A model generated the notes under the pieces. That model was not told the DNA's origin. It saw only the letters and a program-made list of their open reading frames with translations, and ran no database searches. 64,000 nt of DNA from contig NZ_JAMOIC010000012.1 of the NCBI RefSeq assembly GCF_024448895.1, positions 62,001-126,000 on the forward strand, written 5' to 3'. The position numbers were made by a program, and so were the translations under genes. This DNA is from Stutzerimonas stutzeri (GTDB lineage Bacteria > Pseudomonadota > Gammaproteobacteria > Pseudomonadales > Pseudomonadaceae). Positions 1 to 9,104 of this stretch are shown here, piece by piece (position 1 is the first letter of the stretch; each line of letters begins with the position of its first letter).

Positions 1-77
1 TAGTACTTGCTTAGATGGTCTTCCCACATCTTGGTCGCGGGGAAGCGCGCATCGACCCATTCCATGAACTTGCTCAT
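1..77 (-). CDS. petB: Cytochrome b of the bc1 complex, N-terminal fragment
   Basis: Only the first 25 codons are in the window; the gene runs off the left edge. The translated start (MSKFMEWVDARFPATKMW) has the amphipathic N-terminus of proteobacterial cytochrome b, the membrane quinol-oxidising subunit of complex III. The ATG shares its A with the TGA of the upstream Rieske gene (TGATG), so the two are translationally coupled, as in the usual petABC order. The call rests on position and this short stretch. Confidence 0.85.
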   Translation of the reverse strand, partial: MSKFMEWVDARFPATKMWEDHLSKY

Positions 78-670
78 CACGCGCTCTCCTGATCCACGCC
101 GATGACGACCAATGCGTCCGTCTCGTAGGTGTGAGGGGGAACCGGCAGGTTCAAGGGCGCAGGCTGCCCCTTGTAGACGCGGCCAGCCATGTCATATTTC
201 GAACCGTGGCACGGGCAGAAGTAGCCGCCGAGCCAATCTGCACCCAGATCCGGGGCCGCGACTTCAGGACGGAAAGATGGAGCGCAGCCGAGGTGGGTGC
301 AGAGCCCAACCACAATCAGCACTTCAGGCTTGATTGAGCGAACCGACGGATCTACGTAAGTTGGCTGCTCGGATGCTTCGGACTTCGGATCAGCGACCGT
401 ATCGGTCAGCTTCTCCAGATTAGCCAGCGCCTCCTCGGTACGACGCACAATGAACACCGGCTGACCGCGCCATTCGGCGACCATCTGCTGGCCCGGCTCG
501 ATCTTGCTGATATTTACCTTAACCGGTGCACCGGCTGCCTTGGCCTTGGCACTCGGGAACCACGATCCCACAAACGGGACCGCGGCACCCACCGCTCCTG
601 CAGCACCTACTACCGAAGTAGCGGCTACCAGGAAGCGACGCCGGCCAGCATTCACGCCGTCATTGCTCAT
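77..670 (-). CDS. petA: Ubiquinol-cytochrome c reductase, Rieske iron-sulfur subunit
   Basis: This 197-residue protein carries the [2Fe-2S] cluster that takes electrons from ubiquinol in the bc1 complex. A twin-arginine signal (RRRF at residues 10-13) followed by an Ala/Gly/Val-rich anchor is present, as expected for a folded cofactor protein that uses Tat and stays membrane-anchored. The two cluster-binding boxes are intact: CTHLGC at 124-129 and CPCHGS at 152-157. The length is normal for the family. It is the first gene of petABC and overlaps petB by one base. A likely promoter lies about 85 bases upstream. Confidence 0.97.
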   Translation of the reverse strand: MSNDGVNAGRRRFLVAATSVVGAAGAVGAAVPFVGSWFPSAKAKAAGAPVKVNISKIEPGQQMVAEWRGQPVFIVRRTEEALANLEKLTDTVADPKSEASEQPTYVDPSVRSIKPEVLIVVGLCTHLGCAPSFRPEVAAPDLGADWLGGYFCPCHGSKYDMAGRVYKGQPAPLNLPVPPHTYETDALVVIGVDQESA

Positions 671-752
671 TCAGTCGTCTCCCATCAGTTTCTTATGGCC
701 CACCGAAGGCAGGCGTCTACTACGCAAAAATCAGCCGCGAAAAATTCGCCAA

Positions 753-781
753 ATGGTAAAGAAAAGCCCCTCGCATGACAA
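753..781 (-). promoter_or_regulatory. Putative sigma-70 promoter of petABC
   Basis: Read on the minus strand, a -35 hexamer TTGTCA (776-781) and a -10 hexamer TACCAT (753-758) are separated by exactly 17 bases, upstream of petA. The spacing and -35 match are good and the -10 is moderate. Confidence 0.5.
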
Positions 782-870
782 GGTAATAACCAGATACAAC
801 CAACCGCCAAGCCCCGAAAATCGGGACTCTTCGAACGCGACATGCTGTCGCATGGATAAAATCCGCCCAT

Positions 871-910
871 AAAAAAACGCCCAGCTTCGGATAAAGCTGG
901 GCGTTTTTTG
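871..910 (-). terminator. Rho-independent terminator after rpsI
   Basis: A strong inverted repeat (GCCCAGCTT ... AAGCTGGGC) is flanked by A7 on one side and T6 on the other. It starts 10 bases beyond the rpsI stop and ends the rplM-rpsI transcript. The symmetric A/T flanks mean it could work in both directions, but no plus-strand gene feeds it. Confidence 0.9.
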
Positions 911-919
911 TGAAGCGGA

Positions 920-1312
920 TTAGCGCTTCGAGTACTGCGGACGCTTACGCGCTTTACGCAGACCGACTTTCTTACGTTCAACTTCGCGAGCGTCGCGAGT
1001 AACGAAGCCAGCCTTGCGCAGAGCAGGACGAAGAGACTCGTCATACTCCATCAGTGCGCGAGTGATACCGTGACGGATCGCACCGGCCTGACCGCTCACA
1101 CCACCACCAAGAACGGTGACGTAGATGTCGAACTTCTCGACGGTCTCAGTCAGTTCCAGAGGCTGACGAACAACCATGCGAGCAGTTTCACGCCCGAAGA
1201 AGTTGTCCAGCTCACGGTTGTTGATGGAGATCTTACCAGTACCCGGACGCAGAAAAACGCGCGCGGTTGCAGTCTTGCGACGGCCAGTGCCGTAGTTTTG
1301 AGTCGCCGACAT
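920..1312 (-). CDS. rpsI: 30S ribosomal protein S9
   Basis: The 130-residue product matches S9: N-terminal [20 protein letters not shown] and the basic C-terminal tail ending in KKR-type residues (RPQYSKR), which reaches the P-site tRNA in the ribosome. It is the second gene of the conserved rplM-rpsI operon, 14 bases after rplM, and is followed by a strong terminator. Confidence 0.98.
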   Translation of the reverse strand: MSATQNYGTGRRKTATARVFLRPGTGKISINNRELDNFFGRETARMVVRQPLELTETVEKFDIYVTVLGGGVSGQAGAIRHGITRALMEYDESLRPALRKAGFVTRDAREVERKKVGLRKARKRPQYSKR

Positions 1313-1326
1313 AATGAACTATTCCG

Positions 1327-1755
1327 TTAAATCTTCAGTTCTTGGGGCTGCTGAGCGGTATGTGGATGGCTAGCACCCTTATACACCTTCAGCTTACGGT
1401 ACATGTCGCGACCCAGCGGGTTCTTAGGCAGCATGCCCTTGACCGCGGTCTCGATCACACGCTCTGGCGCCTTGGCGATCAGCTTCTCGAAGTTGATCGA
1501 CTTGATGCCACCCGGGAAACCGGAGTGAGAGTAGTACATCTTGTCGGTGGTCTTCGCACCGGTAACACGCACTTGCTCGGCGTTGATAACGACGATGTAA
1601 TCACCGGTATCGACGTGAGGGGTGTATTCCGCCTTGTGCTTGCCACGCAGGCGGCTAGCGATTTCGGTTGCCAGACGACCCAGGGTCTGGCCGGCAGCGT
1701 CGACGACGAACCAGTCGCGCTTGACGGTTTCCGGTTTAGCAGTAAAAGTCTTCAT
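1327..1755 (-). CDS. rplM: 50S ribosomal protein L13
   Basis: The product is 142 residues, the standard length for bacterial L13, with the characteristic start [20 protein letters not shown] and the conserved [18 protein letters not shown] and [10 protein letters not shown] segments. L13 is an early assembly protein of the large ribosomal subunit. It is the first gene of the rplM-rpsI operon, with a well-formed promoter just upstream. Confidence 0.98.
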   Translation of the reverse strand: MKTFTAKPETVKRDWFVVDAAGQTLGRLATEIASRLRGKHKAEYTPHVDTGDYIVVINAEQVRVTGAKTTDKMYYSHSGFPGGIKSINFEKLIAKAPERVIETAVKGMLPKNPLGRDMYRKLKVYKGASHPHTAQQPQELKI

Positions 1756-1796
1756 TCGTTATAGCCTCAGGGGCCGCCCTGAAAATAAGACGGCGA

Positions 1797-1825
1797 ATCT
1801 TACTGAATGGTGCTCGCCCTGGCAA
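1797..1825 (-). promoter_or_regulatory. Putative sigma-70 promoter of rplM-rpsI
   Basis: On the minus strand TTGCCA (1820-1825) and TAAGAT (1797-1802) are separated by 17 bases, placing transcription start roughly 35 bases before the rplM ATG. The spacing and the -10 match are good. Confidence 0.6.
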
Positions 1826-2135
1826 GGCCAGGACAGCCGGAAACAGACGCTATCGGGGGCTCGGGTCAGCGCGTCCGCTACGGCAGTGTTCGGTAGGCTA
1901 GGCATCCCCTACCTTGTTTTTGCGTCAGCGGGCTAGGCATCCCCGACGACAGGCTGCGGAATTATCCGGATTACGCGCAAAATAGCAAGCATGTTCGAAT
2001 GACCAACAGACAAAGCACATAGCCCCGCCTGAACATATGTGGTCGCGCGCAGTACGAGCCATCCCCGAACCTAACGAAACTTCCGCGCCAACCGCGCGAT
2101 CCGATCCAACAATCTCCAGACAGAAGGAATACCGC
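1826..2135. other. Intergenic stretch between rplM and the aldo/keto reductase
   Basis: About 310 bases between divergent genes with no convincing coding region. A 14-base direct repeat, GGCTAGGCATCCCC, occurs at 1896-1909 and 1931-1944 with a 35-base period. A Shine-Dalgarno-like GAAGGA is at 2123-2128. Nothing else is recognised. Confidence 0.5.
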
Positions 2136-3173
2136 ATGGAACTGCGCCAACTCGGCCGCACCGACTTGACAGTCACCTCACTCTGCCTCGGCAGCATGAC
2201 CTGGGGCGAGCAGAACGATCAGGACCAAGCCTTTGCCCAGCTTGATCGCGCCAGAGCAGCCGGCATCAACTTTGTCGACACCGCGGAGATGTACCCAGTA
2301 CCTCCCCGGGCTGAGACCTACGCAACCACGGAACGCTACTTGGGCAACTACTTCAAGGCCCGCGGTAACCGCGCAGACTGGATCCTGGCGAGCAAGATCG
2401 CAGGGCCTGGGAATGGCATCAGCCACATACGCGATGGCCAGCTGAAGATGAACGCTCATCACATCGTCGCCGCGCTGGACGCCAGCCTTCAGCGGTTGCA
2501 GACAGACTGGATTGACCTCTATCAACTGCACTGGCCCGAACGCAGCACCAATTTTTTTGGCCAGCTCGGCTATCGTCATCAGGACCAGGAATTTACGCCA
2601 ATCGAGGAAACCCTCCAGGTACTCGATGACCAAGTGAAGGCTGGCAAAATTCGTCATATCGGCCTGTCGAACGAAACCCCCTGGGGCGCAATGAAGTTTC
2701 TGCAGCTCGCAGAGTCCAGAGGCTGGCCGCGCGCCGTCTCGATTCAGAACCCCTACAACTTGGTCAATCGCACTTTCGAGGTTGGACTCGCTGAGATCGC
2801 CATGCGTGAACAGTGCGGGCTGCTTGCCTACTCGCCTCTGGCGTTCGGCATGCTGAGCGGCAAATATGAAAATGGAGCACGGCCAGCCGGAGCGCGCATC
2901 ACATTGTTTAGCCGCTTCGCGCGATACGCAAATGCTCAGGCGCAATCGGCTTGTTCCCGTTACGTGGCGCTCGCCCGTGAGCATGGGCTGGACCCTGCGC
3001 AGATGGCGCTGGCGTACGTGACGCAGCAGCCCTTCGTGACCAGCAATATCATCGGAGCCACTTCTCTAGAGCAACTGGAGAGCAATCTGGCCAGCGCCGA
3101 ATTGCGACTATCACCCGAAGTCCTGGAAGCCATCGAGGCAATCCACACAGAGCAACCCAACCCCGCGCCATGA
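2136..3173 (+). CDS. Tas-like NADP(H)-dependent aldo/keto reductase
   Basis: The 345-residue protein belongs to the aldo/keto reductase superfamily. MELRQLGRTDLTVTSLCLGSMTWGEQND is typical of the Tas subgroup, and E. coli Tas is nearly the same length. The barrel residues are visible: DTAEMYP (the active-site Asp and Tyr region), the Lys in ASKIAG, and the QLHWP strand with the catalytic His. The NADPH-binding C-terminal segment (IIGATSLEQLESNL) is intact. The ATG at 2136 is chosen because GAAGGA lies 7 bases upstream. Pseudomonas genomes have such a gene beside rplM. The substrate cannot be told from sequence. Confidence 0.88.
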   Translation: MELRQLGRTDLTVTSLCLGSMTWGEQNDQDQAFAQLDRARAAGINFVDTAEMYPVPPRAETYATTERYLGNYFKARGNRADWILASKIAGPGNGISHIRDGQLKMNAHHIVAALDASLQRLQTDWIDLYQLHWPERSTNFFGQLGYRHQDQEFTPIEETLQVLDDQVKAGKIRHIGLSNETPWGAMKFLQLAESRGWPRAVSIQNPYNLVNRTFEVGLAEIAMREQCGLLAYSPLAFGMLSGKYENGARPAGARITLFSRFARYANAQAQSACSRYVALAREHGLDPAQMALAYVTQQPFVTSNIIGATSLEQLESNLASAELRLSPEVLEAIEAIHTEQPNPAP

Positions 3174-3251
3174 GGGACGCATAGCATCCGGCCCAAACGG
3201 CGGACGAGCCAGCTTCAGCGCCACCATCAACAACACACCAGGAGGCAACGG

Positions 3252-3944
3252 ATGATTGCCGCTGAACTACTCGCACCAACAAGCCTTCTGCTGGGCTGGA
3301 TGCTTTACGGGGCCGTTCTTTTATGGGCGTGCCTACGAGCACCCTGGGTCGAGCTGTTCAGCGATATACGGCGACAGCATTTGTTGTTCGGCGCAGTGCT
3401 CTCGATCTTTCTGCTCTGGCTGGTTCGTCGGGATTTCGACTCAGGGCTGTCCTTTCATTTCATCGGTCTGACGGCCGTGACGCTTTTGCTGGACTGGCCG
3501 CTGGCGATGCTAGCGGCGTTCGCTGCCCAGTTGGGGCTGACCCTTACTGGCCATCAGCAGCTGGCCGCCCTAGGGTTGAATGGCGTACTGCTGGTGCTGA
3601 TCCCCGTCACCGTGACGGAGATCTGCGCCATCGCGGTCGAGCGAACCCAACCGCGCAACCTCTTCGTCTATATCTTCTTTTCCGGATTCTTCGCTGCAGG
3701 CCTCGCAGCCCTGTGCTGCATATTGGCGGGACTCGGAATTCTATTGATCGATGGCCGCTACCCGATGCCACCCTGGCTGGAAGATTTCGCCGGCTATATC
3801 TGGCTGGTAATGTTTCCAGAAGCCTTCATCAACGGCACCGTCGTCAGCGCTCTGGTGGTTTTCTATCCCGACTGGATGGAAACCTTTAATCGCAGCCGAT
3901 ACCTGCAAGCGCCCTGGAAGGATGATGGCAACAAGCAGGCATGA
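3252..3944 (+). CDS. Energy-coupling factor-type (CbiM-like) membrane permease
   Basis: A 230-residue hydrophobic protein with about six to seven membrane segments, preceded by a perfect AGGAGG ribosome site at 3240-3245. It resembles the CbiM/NikM-type substrate-binding permease family of ECF transporters; the LGLNGVLLVLIPV and MFPEAFINGTVVSALVVF segments recall that family. No ECF ATPase or T-component gene is adjacent, so the partner and substrate (often Co2+ or Ni2+ in the family) are unknown. The gene faces yacG and coaE, the same neighbourhood as in P. aeruginosa as I recall it. Confidence 0.65.
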   Translation: MIAAELLAPTSLLLGWMLYGAVLLWACLRAPWVELFSDIRRQHLLFGAVLSIFLLWLVRRDFDSGLSFHFIGLTAVTLLLDWPLAMLAAFAAQLGLTLTGHQQLAALGLNGVLLVLIPVTVTEICAIAVERTQPRNLFVYIFFSGFFAAGLAALCCILAGLGILLIDGRYPMPPWLEDFAGYIWLVMFPEAFINGTVVSALVVFYPDWMETFNRSRYLQAPWKDDGNKQA

Positions 3945-3992
3945 CCCTCAATCAGCACAGCTTCAGCGCTTTGATGCGCCCAACTCTCCCGC

Positions 3993-4190
3993 TCAATGAG
4001 AGCGAGACGGGATGTCATCAGAAAAAAGATCATCTTCAAGCTCGTTGCCCGGGATTGCATGCTCTTCAGATGCCCAGGCTCCAAGATCGATGAGCTTGCA
4101 ACGCCCCGAGCAGAACGGACGGTTAGGACTTTTCACGCTCCATTCAACTGGCGCACCACAGGCGGGGCATTCGACGACCGTACTGCTCAT
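3993..4190 (-). CDS. yacG: DNA gyrase inhibitor, zinc-binding YacG
   Basis: A 65-residue protein with the YacG zinc site: C8 and C11 (CPAC), then C27 and C31 (RPFCSGRCK), followed by the diagnostic [15 protein letters not shown]. YacG binds GyrB and blocks gyrase binding to DNA. The C-terminus is acidic. The start overlaps the coaE stop in an ATGA quartet, so it is translated from the pilBCD-coaE-yacG side. Confidence 0.95.
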   Translation of the reverse strand: MSSTVVECPACGAPVEWSVKSPNRPFCSGRCKLIDLGAWASEEHAIPGNELEDDLFSDDIPSRSH

Positions 4191-4795
4191 TCCTGACCTC
4201 CTCGTAGCGTCAGATAAAAGTTATGTAAGCGCTCTACTTCCTGCTTCAGCCAATTCAGGTCTCGGTCATTGACCAACACATCATCGGCGTGACGCAAGCG
4301 ATCCTCACGACTGGCCTGAGCGTTCAGAATGGCGCGAATCTGCGTTTCGCTGGATTGATCACGCCGAACGGCTCGCTCCAACTGCAACACTTCAGGCACA
4401 TCGACCACAAGCACTCGATCAACCTGACGATACTGGCCGGACTCTACCAGCAGGGGCGAAACCATGATCGCGTAGGCTGATTCAGCGCGAGCGAGGTGGT
4501 CAACAGTTTCCTTCCGGATCAGCGGGTGAAGAAGCTCCTCCAGCCACTTGCGCTGCGCGGGCTCCTGAAAGACCAGCTCACGCATGACCGCCCTGTCCAA
4601 GCTGCCATCCGGCGCGAGAACGGTTGTCCCAAATCGCTCAGCGATGGCCGCGAGTGCCGGCTTGCCTGGCTCGACAACCCAACGCGCAACATGATCGACA
4701 TCGACCCAATGCACCCCTTGCTTGCCGAACTCCTCGACCACAGCGCTCTTGCCGCTGCCGATACCGCCAGTCAAACCAAGCACCCAAGGCTTCAT
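4187..4795 (-). CDS. coaE: Dephospho-CoA kinase
   Basis: A 202-residue protein that phosphorylates dephospho-CoA in the last step of coenzyme A synthesis. The P-loop GGIGSGKS is at residues 10-17, followed by the family's [15 protein letters not shown] segment and the HPLIRKE lid region. The ATG at 4795 ([11 protein letters not shown]) is preferred over an in-frame TTG two codons earlier. In Pseudomonas coaE normally follows pilD closely; here 308 bases separate them. Confidence 0.96.
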   Translation of the reverse strand: MKPWVLGLTGGIGSGKSAVVEEFGKQGVHWVDVDHVARWVVEPGKPALAAIAERFGTTVLAPDGSLDRAVMRELVFQEPAQRKWLEELLHPLIRKETVDHLARAESAYAIMVSPLLVESGQYRQVDRVLVVDVPEVLQLERAVRRDQSSETQIRAILNAQASREDRLRHADDVLVNDRDLNWLKQEVERLHNFYLTLRGGQE

Positions 4796-5103
4796 CAACA
4801 ACCGTCCACGCCATTAAACGACGCGCAGTAGTAACGCTTGATCAGCGAGGATGCAAGGGTGCTGTCGACACACGGATACGAAGAATCAAACCGGTAAGAG
4901 CGCCAAGCTCACGAGGATCAGGTTCGGTATTCGATTTGAAAGATTGGCGAGCGCGCCCAGCTATTCAAGCTTAGGCACTCATTTGCCGGTGATTATCCGC
5001 AAACCAATCGGAGCTTGGAAAATTTGGCTACTAAATGCCTAACGCTCAATGTAGGACTCTGACAATGAACAGCGACCTTCACAGGTAGAAACCCAGTTGA
5101 TGA
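4796..5103. other. Spacer between coaE and pilD with no recognised gene
   Basis: Some 308 bases separate pilD from coaE. The sequence is less GC-rich than its neighbours. It has short open frames but none with convincing coding character, no clear terminator and no repeat that I recognise. It may carry a promoter for coaE-yacG. Confidence 0.4.
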
Positions 5104-5967
5104 TCAAAGCCTTGCGAACTGAAGGTAGCTTGACGTGATCTGGTCACCCCACAACAGGGCGATCCAGCCGGCAATAGCCAAGTATGGGCCAAAGGGGATA
5201 GCCGTCCCACTCTCAGCCTTCTGCACGCGCAGCATGATCGTCCCAAGCACTGCACCTACGACAGACGAAAGCAGAATGGTCAGTGGCAGAACCTGCCAGC
5301 CGCCCCAGGCACCGAGCATCGCCAATAGCTTGAAATCCCCGTAGCCCATGCCCTCTTTACCGGTGATGAGCTTGAACAACCAGTACACGGACCACAGGCT
5401 GAGATACCCAGCAACCGCCCCCCACACTGCGTCCGGCAACGAGGCGAATACCCCGAAGACATTGACGATCAACCCCAGCCAAAGTAGCGGCAGCACGATC
5501 GAGTCGGGCAGCAATTGATGATCGATATCGATCATGCTCATCGCCAAAAGTCCCCAGGTCAGCAGCAACATCGCGCCGGCCTGCCAGGAGAACCCAAAGT
5601 GCCAGGCCACATAGGCGGACAAGAGGCCACAGAGCAGCTCAATCAATGGATAACGGCGACTGATCGACACCCGACAAGACGAGCACTTACCGCGCAGCGC
5701 CAGCCAGCTGACCAAGGGAATATTTTCCCAAGGACGGATCTCATGATCGCAATGCGGGCAGTGAGAGTTGGGAAGCACCAGATTGAAGGTGGAAGCCGGC
5801 TCGGCAGACAGGTCGAGAAACTCGCGCGCCTGAGCACGCCAGTCCCGCTGCATCATGATCGGCAGGCGATGGATGACCACGTTGAGAAAACTGCCCACCA
5901 GCAAACCCAGCACCAGTGCACATAAAACAAAGGCCAGCGTGCTGCTGGCCAGAACGTCGAGAATCAT
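5104..5967 (-). CDS. pilD: Type IV prepilin peptidase / N-methyltransferase
   Basis: A 287-residue inner-membrane aspartyl protease that cuts type III leader peptides from prepilins and methylates the new N-terminus. The cytoplasmic tetracysteine motif is present (C70, C73, C95, C98), as are both catalytic aspartates: D149 in the MIDIDHQLLPD segment and D211 in GYGDFK. The ATG at 5967, four bases after the pilC stop, is chosen over an in-frame GTG 18 bases upstream that would overlap pilC. It should process the short pilin at 9403 and any type II secretion pseudopilins elsewhere. Confidence 0.96.
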   Translation of the reverse strand: MILDVLASSTLAFVLCALVLGLLVGSFLNVVIHRLPIMMQRDWRAQAREFLDLSAEPASTFNLVLPNSHCPHCDHEIRPWENIPLVSWLALRGKCSSCRVSISRRYPLIELLCGLLSAYVAWHFGFSWQAGAMLLLTWGLLAMSMIDIDHQLLPDSIVLPLLWLGLIVNVFGVFASLPDAVWGAVAGYLSLWSVYWLFKLITGKEGMGYGDFKLLAMLGAWGGWQVLPLTILLSSVVGAVLGTIMLRVQKAESGTAIPFGPYLAIAGWIALLWGDQITSSYLQFARL

Positions 5968-5971
5968 TGCT

Positions 5972-7192
5972 TTATCCGACCACACTGCCGAGCTGGAAAA
6001 TGGGCAGGTACATGGCCACGATCAGGCCACCCACGAGCGTACCCAAAACCACCATGATCATCGGCTCCATCAAGGTCGTGAGGTTATCCACCATATTGTC
6101 GACTTCGTCTTCGTAGAACCCGGCGACCTTGTCCAGCATCTCATCCAACGAACCGGATTCTTCGCCGATAGCCGTCATCTGAATCGCCATGGAGGGGAAC
6201 ACACCGGTGGTGCGCATGGAGAAGTTCAGTTGCACGCCGGAGGAAACGTCATTGCGTATCTTGGCGACGGCGTTACGGAAGACCACATTGCCAGTAGCCC
6301 CGGCGACTGAGTCCAACGCATCTACTAGCGGCACCCCTGCAGCGAAGGTCGTCGACAACGTTCGCGCATAGCGAGCCACCACCGCTTTGTACAAAATATC
6401 CCCAACGATCGGGGTCTTCAGCAGACCGCGATCAAGCGCATCGCGGAACTTCTGTGAACGCTTGTAGAAATGTTTGAACGTGAAGGCGAACAGGAACAAC
6501 CCGATCCCCACTAGATACCACCACTCCTGCAGCCATCGGGACAGCCCGACCACCATCATGGTGAACGCGGGCAATTCGGCACCAAAACCTTGGAACACAC
6601 TTTCGAATTGCGGCACCACTTTTATCAGAAGAACGGCGGACACGATGATCGCAACAATGATGACCGCGATCGGATAAGTCATTGCCTTCTTGATCTTTGC
6701 CTTGAGCTGCTCAGTTTTCTCTTTATAGGTCGCAACTCGGTCCAGCAGCGTCTCAAGCGCACCCGATTGCTCACCGGACTCCACCAGGTTGCAGTAGAGA
6801 TCATCGAAATACTGTGGCTTCTTGCGCAGGGAGCCAGCGAAGCTGTTACCCGCCGCCACCTCCTGTTTAACCTCGTCCACCAACTTGCGCATGTTGGGGT
6901 TGTCGAAGCCCTCGCCAATAATATCGAACGACTGCAACAGCGGCACGCCCGCCTTCATCATGGTCGCCATCTGCCGAGTGAACAGCGCGATGTCCATGGG
7001 TTTGATCTTTTTACCAGCACCGAACAGCGAGACGGCTTTCTTGCGCACCTTGAGCGGATTGATACCCTGCTTGCGGAGTTGCGCCTTGATCAGCGCCGGA
7101 CTTTGGCCGGATAGCTCACCCTTGATCTTGCTGCCCTTGCGGTCAGTCCCTTCCCAGGTGAACACACTGGTTTTCAACGCTTTTTCCGCCAT
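5972..7192 (-). CDS. pilC: Type IV pilus inner-membrane platform protein
   Basis: A 406-residue GspF/PilC-family protein with two repeated cytoplasmic domains (FTRQMATMMKAGVPLLQSFDIIGEG near the N-terminus, and TLSTTFAAGVPLVDALDSV further on) and three membrane spans. It couples the PilB/PilT motors to pilin addition and removal. The length and the ending (MYLPIFQLGSVVG) are canonical. It sits between pilB and pilD, two bases after the pilB stop. Confidence 0.97.
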   Translation of the reverse strand: MAEKALKTSVFTWEGTDRKGSKIKGELSGQSPALIKAQLRKQGINPLKVRKKAVSLFGAGKKIKPMDIALFTRQMATMMKAGVPLLQSFDIIGEGFDNPNMRKLVDEVKQEVAAGNSFAGSLRKKPQYFDDLYCNLVESGEQSGALETLLDRVATYKEKTEQLKAKIKKAMTYPIAVIIVAIIVSAVLLIKVVPQFESVFQGFGAELPAFTMMVVGLSRWLQEWWYLVGIGLFLFAFTFKHFYKRSQKFRDALDRGLLKTPIVGDILYKAVVARYARTLSTTFAAGVPLVDALDSVAGATGNVVFRNAVAKIRNDVSSGVQLNFSMRTTGVFPSMAIQMTAIGEESGSLDEMLDKVAGFYEDEVDNMVDNLTTLMEPMIMVVLGTLVGGLIVAMYLPIFQLGSVVG

Positions 7193-7194
7193 GG

Positions 7195-8901
7195 TTAATC
7201 CTTGGTCACGCGGTTGACTTCTTCCAGGCTGGTAATGCCATTCATGGCTTTGACCAGACCGGAAATGCGCAAATCATTGAAACCATCTTTGCGCGCCTGA
7301 ATGGCGATATCGATGGAGTTACCTTCCTCCATGATAAGCCGCTGCAGGGCAGGCGTGATTTTAACCACTTCATAAATACCGACACGGCCCTTGTAGCCGC
7401 CGTTGCAATTATCACAACCCACCGGCCCGTAGAGCTGGAACGTGCCAATCCGGTCTTCCGGGATGCCTTCCTTCAAAAGCGCCTCGCGTGGCACCTCCAC
7501 TTCTTTTTTGCAGCTAGAGCAAAGCTTACGAGCGAGCCGCTGAGCGATGATCAGGTTGACTGATGTGGCAATGTTAAAGGCCGGTACCCCCATGTTACGC
7601 AGACGGGTGAGCGTCTCCGCAGCACTGTTGGTGTGAAGGGTCGACATAACCATATGGCCGGTTTGGGCGGCCTTGACCGCGATCTCCGCAGTCTCCAGGT
7701 CACGAATCTCGCCCACCATGATGATGTCCGGATCCTGGCGCAGGAAGGCGCGCAGCGCCTGGGCGAAATCCATGCCCTGCCGAGGATTAACGTTTACCTG
7801 ATTGATACCTTCGAGGTTGATTTCCACCGGATCTTCAGCGGTTGAGATGTTCACGTCCACTGTATTTAGAATGTTAAGCCCGGTGTACAGGGAAACGGTC
7901 TTACCCGAGCCCGTCGGGCCCGTGACCAGAATCATGCCTTGCGGCTGCTTCAGCGCGGCCATATACAGCGCTTTCTGTTCTTCCTCATAACCCAGCGCAT
8001 CGATCCCCATTTTGGCGCTGGACGAATCCAGAATTCGCATCACAATCTTTTCGCCCCACAGCGTGGGTAGACTGTTGACGCGAAAATCGATGGACTTGGT
8101 CTTGGAGACCTTCATCTTGATCCGCCCGTCCTGCGGCTTGCGCCGCTCGGCAATGTCCAGCGCCGCCATCACCTTGAGGCGCGCCGAAATCCGGCTAACC
8201 AGCTGTACCGGCGGCCGCGCTACCTCATGCAGCACCCCATCGGTGCGAAAGCGGACGCGATATGATTTTTCGTAGGGCTCGAAGTGCAGATCAGATGAGC
8301 CGCGCTTGATCGCATCCAGCAGCATCTTATTGACGAAGCGAACAACCGGGGCGTCATCCGCCTCGTTGTGCTCGCCTTCTTCCTTGGGAGCAGCTCCGCC
8401 ACCTACCTCGATATCCAGATCATCCAGATCGGAGTCCGACAGTCCGTCCAGCGCCGTATTGGCCGACTCGAAAAGCTTTTCGATGGCCTCACCCAGCTTG
8501 TCATCTTCAACCAGCACCGACTCGACCGACAGCCCAGTATTGAATTGAATATCACTGATGGCCTGGTGGTTGGTTGGGTCGGACACCGCCACATACAGTT
8601 TATTGCCGCGACGCTGCAGCGGCAGCACCCGGTGCTGACGGACCAGCTTTTCACTGACGAGATCTTGAGGCTGGGTTTCTTTATCCAGCGTCGTCAGATC
8701 GAAGTACGGAACACCGAACTGCTCACCCGCGACTTCTGCTACCGCCCGGCTTTTGACCAGCTTGTTCTGCACCAGCCAGGAAACCAGCGGCACCTGGTTA
8801 CGCTGGGCCTGCTGCTGCGCCTGCAGCGCAATTTTTTCATCAAGCTGACCGACCAAAACCAACTGGCGAGCCAAACCACCGAGGGGAGCGTTTTCGTTCA
8901 T
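7195..8901 (-). CDS. pilB: Type IV pilus extension ATPase
   Basis: A 568-residue hexameric motor that drives pilus extension. It has an N-terminal regulatory (N1-type) domain over residues 1-140, then the secretion-ATPase core: Walker A GPTGSGKT at 328-335, the GEIRD Walker B region at 393-401, the His box TLHTN at 421-425, and a zinc-type tetracysteine (C461, C464, C496, C499). All catalytic motifs are intact, so this is not a remnant. It is divergent from the short pilin gene across a 500-base region that holds both promoters. Confidence 0.98.
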   Translation of the reverse strand: MNENAPLGGLARQLVLVGQLDEKIALQAQQQAQRNQVPLVSWLVQNKLVKSRAVAEVAGEQFGVPYFDLTTLDKETQPQDLVSEKLVRQHRVLPLQRRGNKLYVAVSDPTNHQAISDIQFNTGLSVESVLVEDDKLGEAIEKLFESANTALDGLSDSDLDDLDIEVGGGAAPKEEGEHNEADDAPVVRFVNKMLLDAIKRGSSDLHFEPYEKSYRVRFRTDGVLHEVARPPVQLVSRISARLKVMAALDIAERRKPQDGRIKMKVSKTKSIDFRVNSLPTLWGEKIVMRILDSSSAKMGIDALGYEEEQKALYMAALKQPQGMILVTGPTGSGKTVSLYTGLNILNTVDVNISTAEDPVEINLEGINQVNVNPRQGMDFAQALRAFLRQDPDIIMVGEIRDLETAEIAVKAAQTGHMVMSTLHTNSAAETLTRLRNMGVPAFNIATSVNLIIAQRLARKLCSSCKKEVEVPREALLKEGIPEDRIGTFQLYGPVGCDNCNGGYKGRVGIYEVVKITPALQRLIMEEGNSIDIAIQARKDGFNDLRISGLVKAMNGITSLEEVNRVTKD

Positions 8902-8937
8902 TGAACTGCCTATAAAGGCTGGGGAAATGTGGCGCCC

Positions 8938-8966
8938 TTATAACGCAGTTCCAAAGACCTGCCAAA
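8938..8966 (-). promoter_or_regulatory. Possible pilBCD promoter
   Basis: On the minus strand TTTGGC (8961-8966) and TTATAA (8938-8943) are 17 bases apart, about 40 bases before the pilB ATG. The match is only moderate. Confidence 0.35.
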
Positions 8967-9077
8967 CGCGCTAACGAGATGTGGCAATTTCTGTCACTTG
9001 TTGACTGGGGGCGTTACTGTCTAACCGAGCTACCCCCCAACAAACCACTAGCTCAACTGACTTACCCGCAGCACACA

Positions 9078-9104
9078 CTGTAGGAGGCGCACCCTCGCGG
9101 CGAA
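9078..9104 (+). repeat. REP-like palindromic unit, copy 1
   Basis: CTGTAGGAGGCGC is followed by a GC-rich imperfect palindrome ending CTCGCGGCGAA. It has the form of Pseudomonas REP elements (TGTAGGAG head plus GC hairpin). It is nearly identical to the units at 9208 and, inverted, at 13003. Confidence 0.75.

Noticed and set aside
504-872. Open frame on the plus strand over the petA start and upstream region
   Set aside because: It is antisense to petA and its promoter, without a ribosome site or recognisable protein.
4851-5042. A 63-residue open frame in the coaE-pilD spacer
   Set aside because: It has no ribosome site, no recognisable family and a composition unlike a protein of this genome.
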